This document shows positions 1 to 8,407 of a stretch of 64,000 nucleotides of DNA, in pieces. A program made the translations under genes and the position numbers. The stretch lies in NCBI GenBank assembly GCA_944324365.1, contig CALUWA010000004.1, forward strand, positions 1 to 64,000. The letters are read 5' to 3'. The first letter of the stretch is position 1; every line of letters begins with the position of its first letter. This DNA comes from Candidatus Gastranaerophilales bacterium. GTDB lineage: Bacteria; Cyanobacteriota; Vampirovibrionia; Gastranaerophilales; Gastranaerophilaceae. The notes under the pieces were generated by a model. It was not told the DNA's origin. It made no database searches and saw only the letters and a list, made by a program, of their open reading frames with translations.

Positions 1-515
1 GGCAATACTGGCCGCTGATAAATCTCTCATTATAGGACTTTCAAATTCTCCTGTTTTTAAACCTCTGTTTGCTTTTGTATAAATTAATAGGACAATGATA
101 ATAAGGGAACAGGGGCTGAAAGGTAAAACGTGTTTAAGATAGAGCCTAATTTTTAAAATTGACAAAAAAGGAGCAAACTGGACTTTATTAGGTCATCATT
201 GTCCTTAAAAATTTTTGATTTTGAAATTTGCTATGCCTGAAAGCTAAATATAACGGTTAAATTCGGATGTTTTTCAAAAGTCCTAATAAAAGACAATAAG
301 TCAAGGGGGAACTTAAGGAGGAACTAAGTTCCTTTATAATTTCAAACTCATTCCGATTTTAAGAACCGAATTAAAGTCAATAATCAAGTAAAAATAAAAA
401 TCAAAATAGCAATTTGAGGCAGATTTTACCTATAAAAATACAAAAATATAGAGAAGAACAGAAGAAAAAAGAGAAAAAATTTAAAAAATATCTAAATTGT
501 CAAGACAAATAGACA
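1..515. other. Left flank / candidate left-end region with several inverted repeats
   Basis: No convincing complete gene is visible. Bases 2-82 form an open frame on the plus strand ending in TAA; it may be the tail of a host gene, but 26 codons are too few to be sure. An 11-bp inverted repeat (AGGACAATGAT at 89-99, its complement at 195-205) and a 9-bp pair (TTTATTAGG at 184-192, CCTAATAAA at 282-290) lie here. A hairpin GGAACTTA/TAAGTTCC (308-315 and 325-332) followed by TTTATAATTT looks like a plus-strand terminator. These repeats may include transposase-binding sites of the element's left end, but they do not clearly match the right-end repeats. Confidence 0.4.
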
Positions 516-1040
516 TTAATTATTTTTTTCACATCTTTCTACATAAGCTTTGTAATAAGCATTTAAAACTTTCTCTTTATTCGCAAAATCTTTTTCTAAT
601 ATACTTTTTAGTTCTTTACGAGTTTTCAAAACTCTATCACATTTAAATAAATCATTAAAGAAAAGTTCTTGAGTAGCTCTTATTTTATCCCTTATTAAAG
701 CTTTCGGGTGTTCTGACTCAATAATCGGAAATACTGTTTCCAAGTAAGTTGAAAACGCACCTAATATACTTGATACACCTTGTATATTATCGGTGTCACT
801 CAATAGGTTGTTTGTAATCGTATTATCGTTTATAAACATGCCACCTTTATCGCAAAGTAACCAATCAAGAGAAATTCCGTAATTATTACATAACATAGTA
901 GCTTTTTCTTTACTAAGTTCGGTTATTCCGTTTTCTACTCTGCTAAAATATTGTTTACTTACTCCTATACTGTCTGCAATTTCCTGTTGAGTAAGATTTA
1001 AAGATTTTCTGATTTGTTTAATTTTTTCATTTTCGTTCAT
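516..1040 (-). CDS. XRE-family transcriptional repressor of the mobile element
   Basis: The 174-residue protein has an N-terminal Cro/C1-type helix-turn-helix (about residues 5-60; IRKSLNLTQQEIADSIGVSK is diagnostic). Its C-terminal part, about residues 70-174, is unrecognised, mostly helical, and could be an oligomerisation or sensing region. It is transcribed away from the transposase operon, the position held by the c repressor in Mu-like elements. Together with the 19-bp inverted repeat in the intergenic region, this suggests that it represses transposition and its own promoter. No peptidase motif of LexA-type repressors is visible, so control by self-cleavage is not supported. Confidence 0.8.
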   Translation of the reverse strand: MNENEKIKQIRKSLNLTQQEIADSIGVSKQYFSRVENGITELSKEKATMLCNNYGISLDWLLCDKGGMFINDNTITNNLLSDTDNIQGVSSILGAFSTYLETVFPIIESEHPKALIRDKIRATQELFFNDLFKCDRVLKTRKELKSILEKDFANKEKVLNAYYKAYVERCEKNN

Positions 1041-1056
1041 TTGGTAACCTAATCGA

Positions 1057-1085
1057 TTGACAAATTTTATTTAATGTTTTATACT
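1057..1085 (+). promoter_or_regulatory. Sigma70-type promoter of the transposase operon
   Basis: TTGACA (1057-1062), a 17-bp spacer and TATACT (1080-1085) form a near-consensus promoter pointing at the transposase. It begins 17 bp upstream of the repressor start codon and is immediately followed by the large inverted repeat at 1098-1159. A repressor bound there would block early transcription. Confidence 0.75.
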
Positions 1086-1097
1086 TTGTGTAAAATA

Positions 1098-1159
1098 TAT
1101 CATAAATTTTATTAAAAATCAACTTAAGCATTTACATTTGTTTAATAAAATCTATGATA
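1098..1159. promoter_or_regulatory. 19-bp inverted repeat, probable repressor operator or transposition enhancer
   Basis: The left arm at 1098-1116 and right arm at 1141-1159 are complementary at 18 of 19 positions, with a 24-bp spacer. The pair lies between the repressor and transposase genes, 12 bp downstream of the -10 box. The position matches where Mu keeps its operators, which double as an internal activation sequence; the function here is inferred. Confidence 0.7.
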
Positions 1160-1265
1160 CGAAAATTAAATAAAACACCTTTAAAACTCCAATATTAAGG
1201 ACTTTCGAGCTAATGTTGTGTGTGATTTATGGTGCAAATTTTGTATACCAAAATAGGAGAATAAC

Positions 1266-3245
1266 ATGAAAGACTGGTTGACAGTTAATGAACTTGCAAG
1301 AATACAAGGAGTAACTCCACGTGCTATCAGAAAAGGAGTTGCTAATAATAAATATGTTGTTCGCCAAGTCAACGGTAAGAAGGGTTTGATGTATGAAATA
1401 TTTGTTCCTGCATTAAATGAAACGACTCAAAATTTAATCGATTTCGAGAAAAGTAAATGTGAAATTGAGAAAAATAGGGAACCAGTTTTAAGAAAAAACT
1501 CTATTACACCTCCTCATGCTCGACAAATTGCCTTAGCTCGATATGATTTAGTAAATCTATGGGTTGATTATAAGAAAATTTCTAAGAATAAAACTCAAGC
1601 AGGGAAAGAATTTATTGATATTTATAATGACGGAAAAATATATTCTTATCTGTTTAATATCTTAGGAAAAATCTCTATTGGAACTATTTATAGGTGGCAT
1701 AAAGCTATTAAAGGAAATGACGACTATACAAAACTTATTCCAAATTATGATTATGGAGAAAAAGAATCTAATCCTCAACTTACTCATGAAGAAGAATTAG
1801 TTTTCAAATCCTTATTATTAACTCCCAATAAAACAAATATAGGTAAAGCAACCAAACTTGCCAAATATATACTTGAAAAGAAAGGTTTGGAATCTCCAAG
1901 TAGTGAACGAAATTTCAGAAGATATGCAGAGAATTTTAAACGTAATAATTATGATAAATGGATACTTGCAAGAGAAGGACAAAAAGCTTTAAGAGATAAA
2001 GTTCAACCATACATAATAAGAGATATTGCAAAATTAGAAGTCGGAGATGTTTTAGTAGCAGACGGTCATAGATTATCTGTTCAATGCTTAAATCCGTTTA
2101 CGGGAAGACCTTGTAGACCAACTTTAATCGGTTATCTCGATTGGAAATCAACAGCTTTAGTTGGCTATGAAATTATGCTTGAAGAAAACACTCAAGCTAT
2201 ATCTTCAGCTTTAAGAAATTCTATTATTAATTTAGGAAAAATTCCTAAAATTTGTTATCAGGATAACGGGAAAGCTTTTCGAGCTAAATTTTTCACCGGA
2301 GATTTACACGAAAGCGGTATTAACGGCTTATTTAATAAACTTGATATTACACCAGTTTTTGCTCAACCTTATAATGCAAGAGCAAAGGTTATAGAAAGAT
2401 TTTTCAGAGAACTGCAAGACGGGTTTGAAAGGTTATTACCTTCATTTGTCGGCTCGTCAATAAAAGACCAACCTGCATATATAAAAAGGAATGAGAAATT
2501 CCATAAAGAACACCATATTCAATTTATACCTACGATAGAAGAACTGTCACAAATGTTAGAAGCATACATGCGTTTTCACCGCACCCTTAAATGCCCTAAT
2601 GTAAAAGGCAAAACCATTGTCGAAGTTCTTGAAGAAGGAAAAGGGAGCGGTGTTGATTTAGAAAAACTTGATGACTTAATGTTGAGTTGCGAAATTAAAA
2701 ATATACAAAGAAACGGAATCAGGTTCCTAAAAGCTGATTATTACAATGATTGTTTATACGGTTTAAAAGGCAGAGTAATTATTAAATACAGTTTATCAGA
2801 CTTAACAAAAATAAAAATTTATACGCTTAAAAATGAATTTATTTGCGAAGCTCAAAGAGTTATGCCAATTCACCCTATGGCAAATTATTTAGGAGATATC
2901 AAAGATCAGGAAGAATTGAAATTTAAACTGCGACAACAAAAACGCTTGGAAAAACAAACCGTAAAAGAACTGAAAAATTATCTTAAATCACAAAATATTA
3001 AAACATTGGATTGGCAAGAAATACCTAAAATTGAAATGGTTCAACAACCTAAAATAACAAGAAATATAGATCCTGAACCAACAGATGGCAGACCAAATTT
3101 TGAATTTAAGTACCAACGCTACGAATGGCATTTGCAAAACGGATTTGAAAATGACAAGGATGTTGCTTGGTTTAAAGAATACGAATTAAGTGAAGAATAT
3201 AAACAAATTTATAGAAAGGAGAAGAATGAAGCCTGTATTTGTTAA
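1266..3245 (+). CDS. MuA-like DDE transposase
   Basis: This 659-residue protein catalyses strand transfer of the element. Residues 1-45 are a Mu-type N-terminal winged HTH (WLTVNELARIQGVTPRAI). An rve-type catalytic core follows, with candidate DDE residues D266 (VADGH), D333 (YQDNGKAF) and E377 (KVIERFF). Their spacing (67 and 44) and the overall length resemble phage Mu transposase A (663 residues; D269, D336, E392). The C-terminal third is charged and would contact the ATPase. The start ATG has AGGAG 5 nt upstream. The gene leads an operon and overlaps the MuB-like gene by 20 bp. TnsB/TniA proteins share the core, but the N-terminal HTH favours the Mu group. Confidence 0.93.
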   Translation: MKDWLTVNELARIQGVTPRAIRKGVANNKYVVRQVNGKKGLMYEIFVPALNETTQNLIDFEKSKCEIEKNREPVLRKNSITPPHARQIALARYDLVNLWVDYKKISKNKTQAGKEFIDIYNDGKIYSYLFNILGKISIGTIYRWHKAIKGNDDYTKLIPNYDYGEKESNPQLTHEEELVFKSLLLTPNKTNIGKATKLAKYILEKKGLESPSSERNFRRYAENFKRNNYDKWILAREGQKALRDKVQPYIIRDIAKLEVGDVLVADGHRLSVQCLNPFTGRPCRPTLIGYLDWKSTALVGYEIMLEENTQAISSALRNSIINLGKIPKICYQDNGKAFRAKFFTGDLHESGINGLFNKLDITPVFAQPYNARAKVIERFFRELQDGFERLLPSFVGSSIKDQPAYIKRNEKFHKEHHIQFIPTIEELSQMLEAYMRFHRTLKCPNVKGKTIVEVLEEGKGSGVDLEKLDDLMLSCEIKNIQRNGIRFLKADYYNDCLYGLKGRVIIKYSLSDLTKIKIYTLKNEFICEAQRVMPIHPMANYLGDIKDQEELKFKLRQQKRLEKQTVKELKNYLKSQNIKTLDWQEIPKIEMVQQPKITRNIDPEPTDGRPNFEFKYQRYEWHLQNGFENDKDVAWFKEYELSEEYKQIYRKEKNEACIC

Positions 3246-3915
3246 TACAAAGAACGTGAAAAATTTTATCAGCACCATAAATAACCTGCAAAACAGAGCA
3301 CAAGGTGTCCCAGGGATGGCATTAATATATGGAGAGCCGGGTCTTGGAAAAACTCGAGCTGCTATTTGGTGGGTATCAAATCACCAAGATGATGCGATAT
3401 TTGTGAGTGCAAAACAATCTATGTCAACAAAATGGCTGCTGGAAGAAATAGTAAAAGAACTCGGTGATAGTCCTTTTTATAGAACAGCGGATATATTTGA
3501 ACAAATAACACGTGAATTGATTAAAAGACCACGATTAATTATTGTTGATGAAATTGATTATTTAACCCAAGAAAAATCAACAATCGAAATGCTCCGAGAT
3601 ATCCATGACAGAACACATACACCTATTATTCTAATCGGTATGAGTTATGCTGATAAAAAAATAAAACGCTATAAGCATTTGTATGACAGGTTGTCTGAAA
3701 TATTACAGTTTCAAAAATTTTCGATTGAAGATATAAAAAATCTTATCAATGAGTTGTCAGAAATTAAATTTGATAATTCCGCTATAGAACACATACAAAA
3801 TACGGAAAACAGATTTCGACAGATAGTTAAGATTATAGATAAAGCCGAAAATTATGCCAAAGCAAATGATTTATCAATTATAACCTTAAAAGATATGCGG
3901 TTTTTATTGAAATAG
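3226..3915 (+). CDS. MuB-like AAA+ ATPase, transposition target-capture protein
   Basis: The 229-residue ATPase has Walker A GEPGLGKT (residues 36-43) and Walker B LIIVDE (104-109). In Mu, MuB binds target DNA and activates the transposase, and TnsC/TniB do the same in related systems. I chose the ATG at 3226 because AAAGGAGAAG lies just upstream and because the in-frame ATG at 3190 lies deep inside the transposase gene. The protein is short (MuB has 312 residues) and lacks an obvious N-terminal HTH, resembling the compact TniB/TnsC-like type. It overlaps the transposase gene end and is followed 12 bp later by the next gene. Confidence 0.9.
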   Translation: MKPVFVNTKNVKNFISTINNLQNRAQGVPGMALIYGEPGLGKTRAAIWWVSNHQDDAIFVSAKQSMSTKWLLEEIVKELGDSPFYRTADIFEQITRELIKRPRLIIVDEIDYLTQEKSTIEMLRDIHDRTHTPIILIGMSYADKKIKRYKHLYDRLSEILQFQKFSIEDIKNLINELSEIKFDNSAIEHIQNTENRFRQIVKIIDKAENYAKANDLSIITLKDMRFLLK

Positions 3916-3927
3916 AAAGGAGAACAA

Positions 3928-4614
3928 ATGGAAAAACTTATTTATCTTGCAAGAAAATTAAAAGCTTTTACTTACAATGAAATTTTTATGCTTGCAGAAA
4001 TGCCAAAAGAAGAATTAAACCAACTTCTTGAACAATTGATTACAGAAAACGTGATTAAAAAAGATACACAAGGTTATCTTTTTATCAAAGATTTTGAAAA
4101 CTTTGAACCGCCTAAAACAACACGCGTAAAACCTTTTATTGAAGGAAGCGAATATGATAAATTTAAACAAAAACAGAAAGAAAAAGAGAAAAAAGAAAAG
4201 TCCGACAAGCCTAAAAATTACGGATTTTTTGTACCACATAATGAACTAAGCGAAAAATTTTCTTTTTATGAAATCATAAACAATTTTCTTGAAAAATATG
4301 CTGCAAAATTTTGCACTCCAAGTACCATACAAACTTATCGCTCATTATTAAAGAACCATATTTTACCGTACTTCAAAACAAAAAGACCTGAAGAAATTGA
4401 TGATTCTGTTATAAAAGACTTTTTTAGATATTGCGAAGAAAAGGATTTAAGTCCGAGAAGATTTAAAAATACAATGGCATTATTAAAACAAGTGCTAAGC
4501 TATGCAAATAATAAAGGTTTTACAAATAACAGTTTTAGTTTTCAAGTCAAAAGACTTACTCCGAGAAACGAATTCAGTTTAAACAGAATAGTGTTTAACC
4601 AAGGAGTTTGCTGA
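3928..4614 (+). CDS. Accessory transposition protein with orphan integrase core-binding (SAM-like) domain
   Basis: This 228-residue protein has a probable winged helix at residues 1-55, a Lys/Glu-rich linker (about 75-95) and, from about 113 to 205, a domain like the N-terminal SAM-like core-binding domain of tyrosine recombinases (TPSTIQTYRSLLKNHILPYF). No catalytic domain follows: there is no R-H-R-Y set, and the ORF stops soon after. The gene is well translated (AAAGGAG before the ATG) and sits in the transposition operon, so it is probably a functional DNA-binding accessory, not a recombinase. It occupies the place that TniQ/TnsD holds in other elements but shows no zinc-finger motif of that family. 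A truncated integrase is the alternative. Confidence 0.7.
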   Translation: MEKLIYLARKLKAFTYNEIFMLAEMPKEELNQLLEQLITENVIKKDTQGYLFIKDFENFEPPKTTRVKPFIEGSEYDKFKQKQKEKEKKEKSDKPKNYGFFVPHNELSEKFSFYEIINNFLEKYAAKFCTPSTIQTYRSLLKNHILPYFKTKRPEEIDDSVIKDFFRYCEEKDLSPRRFKNTMALLKQVLSYANNKGFTNNSFSFQVKRLTPRNEFSLNRIVFNQGVC

Positions 4615-4808
4615 TGTTTCTTAAGAAAAGAATGGAAAATATTAAAAGAGCCTTGGCATATAAAAGAATTACTCAAAAAGCTTTATCTAAGAAGTTAAAA
4701 ATGTCGGAGTCATACATTACAAGACTCATAAATGGAGAAAGATATAACAAGGATTTTGAAATTTTCATATTTTATGAGCTTGGTGTTAATTACAGAAATT
4801 TAAAGTAA
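4614..4808 (+). CDS. Small HTH DNA-binding protein
   Basis: This 64-residue protein is essentially one XRE-type helix-turn-helix (ITQKALSKKLKMSESYITRL). Its ATG overlaps the stop codon of the previous gene (TGATG), and AAGGAG lies 7 nt upstream, so translation is coupled. A possible TTG start at 4608 is too close to the ribosome-binding site. In Mu-like elements a small regulator such as Ner modulates early transcription; this could be an analogue, although here it is the fourth gene of the operon rather than the first. Confidence 0.75.
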   Translation: MFLKKRMENIKRALAYKRITQKALSKKLKMSESYITRLINGERYNKDFEIFIFYELGVNYRNLK

Positions 4809-4823
4809 AAGAAAGGAGCTTAT

Positions 4824-5444
4824 ATGACAGATGCAAAGGAAAAAATGGAAAGAGTATTTTCAGAATGTAGAAAATTTTTTGGCGAAATAAAGGCAATGGA
4901 TGAAAGAAAGGAACAAGCACAGGATAAAATCAAAACCCTGCAAGATGAAATCGTAAAACTAAAAGAGGAGCGTCCTGCTTTACTTGCAGAAGGGAAAGAT
5001 GTTTCTAAAATCAATAAAAGACTAAAGAAAATCGAAGAAGAAATAGAGGTTAATCAAGATTTAATTAAAGGTGTAGATAATAAAAAGAAAAACCTGCAAA
5101 TAAATATATATAATGCCAGAGTAAAGAAACAAGAAGCATTTCAAGATTACATCAAATCAATAATGAAAACAGTTGCTAAAGAATATATGGAGATAGCTCC
5201 AAAATTTGCGGAAGTTATAACCAGATACATCCTTTTGGAATTTATGTTGCAAGGCTCAGATAAATCTTATGTTCCTGCAATAAGTTATAAAGACATAAAA
5301 AGAATACCTTGCCTAAACAGCGACAAATCATTTTTTAACTACAAACTCTATGACCTTTATATAAATTACGAAGATGACATAAGAGAAAAATATCAAATTC
5401 CGGAATATGAAGTTCGCAGGATATCAAGATTACAAGATGTATAA
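4824..5444 (+). CDS. Coiled-coil protein of unknown function
   Basis: The protein has 206 residues. About residues 20-105 form a long charged coiled coil rich in Lys and Glu, and the rest is a small globular part with aromatic residues. I do not recognise the family. Mu Gam also starts with a long coiled coil, but no other resemblance is visible. The gene follows the HTH gene by 15 bp with AAAGGAG upstream and is the last gene before a terminator, so it belongs to the transposition operon rather than to the cargo. Confidence 0.7.
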   Translation: MTDAKEKMERVFSECRKFFGEIKAMDERKEQAQDKIKTLQDEIVKLKEERPALLAEGKDVSKINKRLKKIEEEIEVNQDLIKGVDNKKKNLQINIYNARVKKQEAFQDYIKSIMKTVAKEYMEIAPKFAEVITRYILLEFMLQGSDKSYVPAISYKDIKRIPCLNSDKSFFNYKLYDLYINYEDDIREKYQIPEYEVRRISRLQDV

Positions 5445-5455
5445 AACCTTCTATC

Positions 5456-5498
5456 AAATAGCCTCGTTTAAACCAAATTTAAGCAGGCTATTTTTATT
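5456..5498 (+). terminator. Rho-independent terminator of the transposition operon
   Basis: AAATAGCCT (5456-5464) pairs with AGGCTATTT (5485-5493) around a 20-nt loop, followed by a T-rich tract. It closes the operon that begins at 1266. Confidence 0.75.
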
Positions 5499-5568
5499 TT
5501 ATAATAAAATCCTTGTATTTTTAAAATAAATTCAATACAGAGCCTTTTGAACACTTTTTGAACGGAGT

Positions 5569-5784
5569 TTAATCAAGCTCACAATTAATCATTTTTGAAT
5601 ATAGCATATCTGCTTCATTTTTTATGAAATTAATTATACCCGATATATTCGCTATTTCTTCTATTTCATTATAGTTACTGCAAAAATAATCTATTACAAC
5701 CAACGAATGGTAGATTCTTTTGCTTTTAGCGTACAGAAATTGAAATTCTTCATTTGTAATAATTCCACTTATTTCTTTCATCAT
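5569..5784 (-). CDS. Small hypothetical protein
   Basis: This 71-residue, mostly helical protein has no recognised domain. An AGGAGG ribosome-binding site lies upstream of two adjacent ATG codons, which supports a real gene. It is on the minus strand between the transposition operon and the cargo and may belong to either. Confidence 0.55.
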   Translation of the reverse strand: MMKEISGIITNEEFQFLYAKSKRIYHSLVVIDYFCSNYNEIEEIANISGIINFIKNEADMLYSKMINCELD

Positions 5785-5912
5785 AGCCTCCTTTTATGCA
5801 CAACACATTAGCGTGAAAGTAGATAAAAAGCATTTAAACCTTTACATAGCAACACATTTAGTTGATTTAAAAGATAAAGCAATCAATTAATGTAAATAAA
5901 AAGGAGTATATT

Positions 5913-6113
5913 ATGCTTGAAAAAGATCGTACTTTATTTGGAACAAAAATTTTAAATTTAAAAACACAAGAGATAGGATTACTTATTTGCTTATGGGAAA
6001 ATAAATTTGCCGATAAAATAATAGATTTTGCTACTTGTGTTGATATAAATGGTAAAAGATATAACATAGAACTTGATAATATAAGAGGTTTTGAAGATGA
6101 TTTTGAAAAATAA
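5913..6113 (+). CDS. Small hypothetical protein
   Basis: This 66-residue protein has AAGGAG 7 nt before its ATG. It contains no recognised domain; one stretch (GLLICLWENKFADKIIDF) is hydrophobic and amphipathic. It overlaps the next small gene and lies upstream of the methylase operon, so it may be an accessory or regulatory gene of the element. Confidence 0.55.
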   Translation: MLEKDRTLFGTKILNLKTQEIGLLICLWENKFADKIIDFATCVDINGKRYNIELDNIRGFEDDFEK

Positions 6114-6324
6114 AAGAAGCCGAGAAACGTTAAATATCACTTTATCTGATTTCAAAATAAGTTTTAACAAAGAACTCAAAACTGCACTTGAAAGTTATAT
6201 CCGTTCTGAAAAGGTAAAACTATACTATAAAATAAAAAAGACCTATGAGTCTGATTTTTATTTAAATTTACAATGGAATTTTAACCATCTTGCTTGTACT
6301 GATTGGTATATAGAACAGTTGTAA
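6097..6324 (+). CDS. Small basic hypothetical protein
   Basis: The protein has 75 residues from the ATG at 6097, which has AGAGG 8 nt upstream; an in-frame TTG at 6091 is less likely. It is Lys-rich with aromatic residues towards the C-terminus. No family is recognised. It overlaps the preceding small gene by 17 bp, so the two are probably co-translated. Confidence 0.5.
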   Translation: MILKNKRSRETLNITLSDFKISFNKELKTALESYIRSEKVKLYYKIKKTYESDFYLNLQWNFNHLACTDWYIEQL

Positions 6325-6391
6325 CTTATTAGATATATTTAAGCTTAATAAAAAATTTTATGGTAACATATAAGAACAAAGGAATGTTTTA

Positions 6392-8407
6392 ATGTTGGAT
6401 GTAAAAGCTTATGTCGAACAATTGAATAGACTTGAATTAGATTTATTAAACAAATTTTTTACAAATTGTAAAATAGATAATAAATTTGCTAAAGATGATT
6501 TACAGTATTTACTGATAACAATTGATAAAAATAAAAATATTCGCTTTCAAGCTTATTTATGTGTATTAAAAAAAGTATTTGCTTATTATATAAAACACTA
6601 TATAGATACAAATTTTAATGAATATTTATTTGAAAATATAGAACTTTTTACCAAATTTTCTAATACTTATAACTTTTCAATAAAAGATGAAGTTATAGAA
6701 AATATCTTTAATGAAATTAATCCAGATATCATAATGCAAATATTGGAAGATTTTCATAATAAGTTTTTAAATACAGAAATAATAGTAAAAAATGGTATAT
6801 TTCAATTTGAAGCTTCAAAAATAAATTCTAAAAATACAGGTTCTGTATACACTAAAAATAATATTTCAAAAGAAATTTGTGAAAAAAGTATAAAAAATAA
6901 GTTAATGACAATAGGAAATTCAAGTGATGTAAAATTGCTGGATTTTGGTTCGGGAACAGGTCGTTTTTATTTTGAAGCACTAAAAATATTAGAGTCAGTT
7001 ATTTCTAGGTCAAAACAAGAAATTATACTAAATAATTTATATGCTATAGATATTGATGAAGTAGCAATAAACATTTTGAGATTAAAGGCTTTAGGTTATA
7101 TTGAAAAGCTGAATATAAATAAAATTACAAAATTATTTAATAATACTATTTGCAGAAATATGCTTATGATCCAAAAATTAATGTTATTTAAAGCAAATGA
7201 TAATTTATTAAATATGAGTAATGATTTCCAAGATGTAATATCAAATGGAGGGTTTGATATAATAGTTTCAAATCCTCCATATGCAATATTAAAAGTAAAT
7301 AAAAAAGAAAATAAAAAAGAAGCATACCGAAAATATTATGATGAATTAACTGCAAAAATTAATAATGAAGTCAGTTATTTTAATAAATCAGAATATTATC
7401 AGTATTCAACAGAGGGAATGCTCAATTATTATAAATTATCAATTGAAATGATGTTAAATCTTGCAAAAAAAGAGGCAAGTTTTGGAATAATATGTCCTGC
7501 AACACTTTTTACTGATTGTAGTGCAAAAAAGTTACGCAAATTTCTATTGCTAAAAAATAGAATTTCAGAAATTAATTATTATCCTGAAAATGCGAATCTT
7601 TTTGATAATGTATCTCAAGCAACAGTTATTTTCTATTTGACAAAAAACGAAAAAACTACCGATATAAATATAAAAATTAAAAATGACTCATTTATTGTTA
7701 ATATTAAAGATATAGAAAAATCATTTTCAAACTTAGAAATACCTTATATAAATAAAATTGGATGGGAAATCATACACAAACTATCAAAATTTAAGAAATT
7801 AAAAGAAAATGGTAATATAAGAAATAAACGAGGAGAACTTGATTTAACCTTATATAAAAAATTTATTACTAATACCCCGACTAAATTCCGTTTAGTACGT
7901 GGTAATATGATAAGTGAAGAAAAGGGTATTATTGATAAAAATAATGAATTTGTTATGGAAGAATTTATTAATAACAAATCTGAAGATTATTTGACAAATG
8001 ATTTTAATCAATCAAGGTTAATTTGTCAGCAAATATCAAACATAGATACATTAAAAAGATTAAACTTTACCATATCGAATAAGAATGATATTATTGCAAA
8101 TTCTTGTAATTACTTGACAATTAAGAATAAAAAATCAATAAAGCCATTATTAGCAATTATGAATTCATATTTATTAAATTGGAGATTTAAAATATCAAGT
8201 GGGAATAATCATATAAATAATTATGAACTTGATGAACTTCCAATATTAGAATGTAATCAAGATTTTAAATCCAAAGATAAACTAGATTTAAATATTGAAA
8301 TTTGCAAAAAATATACTCTTACAAATGAAGAAATTAAATATATTCTTAAAGATTATTATAGCAAAGACGAGCTATCAGATAAATTAGGGGAAGTATTAAA
8401 TGTCTAA
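6392..8407 (+). CDS. Type IIS N6-adenine DNA methyltransferase (Alw26I/Eco31I/Esp3I-like)
   Basis: The 671-residue methylase would add N6-methyl groups to adenine on one strand of the recognition site. It has a motif-X-like SVYTKN (151-156), the SAM-binding motif I DFGSGTGRF (184-192) and catalytic motif IV SNPPY (293-297). The N-terminal 140 residues are helical; the C-terminal 300 probably hold the target-recognition domain. No nuclease motif is present, so it is not a fused type IIG enzyme. It overlaps the m5C methylase by 8 bp, and the endonuclease converges on them. An m6A plus m5C pair with an HNH endonuclease is the known arrangement for asymmetric sites of this family. Confidence 0.85.
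   Translation: MLDVKAYVEQLNRLELDLLNKFFTNCKIDNKFAKDDLQYLLITIDKNKNIRFQAYLCVLKKVFAYYIKHYIDTNFNEYLFENIELFTKFSNTYNFSIKDEVIENIFNEINPDIIMQILEDFHNKFLNTEIIVKNGIFQFEASKINSKNTGSVYTKNNISKEICEKSIKNKLMTIGNSSDVKLLDFGSGTGRFYFEALKILESVISRSKQEIILNNLYAIDIDEVAINILRLKALGYIEKLNINKITKLFNNTICRNMLMIQKLMLFKANDNLLNMSNDFQDVISNGGFDIIVSNPPYAILKVNKKENKKEAYRKYYDELTAKINNEVSYFNKSEYYQYSTEGMLNYYKLSIEMMLNLAKKEASFGIICPATLFTDCSAKKLRKFLLLKNRISEINYYPENANLFDNVSQATVIFYLTKNEKTTDINIKIKNDSFIVNIKDIEKSFSNLEIPYINKIGWEIIHKLSKFKKLKENGNIRNKRGELDLTLYKKFITNTPTKFRLVRGNMISEEKGIIDKNNEFVMEEFINNKSEDYLTNDFNQSRLICQQISNIDTLKRLNFTISNKNDIIANSCNYLTIKNKKSIKPLLAIMNSYLLNWRFKISSGNNHINNYELDELPILECNQDFKSKDKLDLNIEICKKYTLTNEEIKYILKDYYSKDELSDKLGEVLNV

Noticed and set aside
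2-82. Tail of a host gene truncated by the left end of the element
   Set aside because: An open frame of 26 codons in AT-rich DNA can occur by chance and no matching other half or target duplication was found at the right end. Kept only as a note.
1266-4614. Type V-K or other CRISPR-associated transposon
   Set aside because: TnsB/TnsC-like genes are present, but no TniQ zinc-finger motif, no Cas12k or Cascade gene and no CRISPR array were seen in the window.
6392-8407. BREX or type I restriction methylase
   Set aside because: No PglZ, BrxC, specificity (S) or motor (R) subunit is nearby; the HNH endonuclease and m5C partner fit a type IIS system better.
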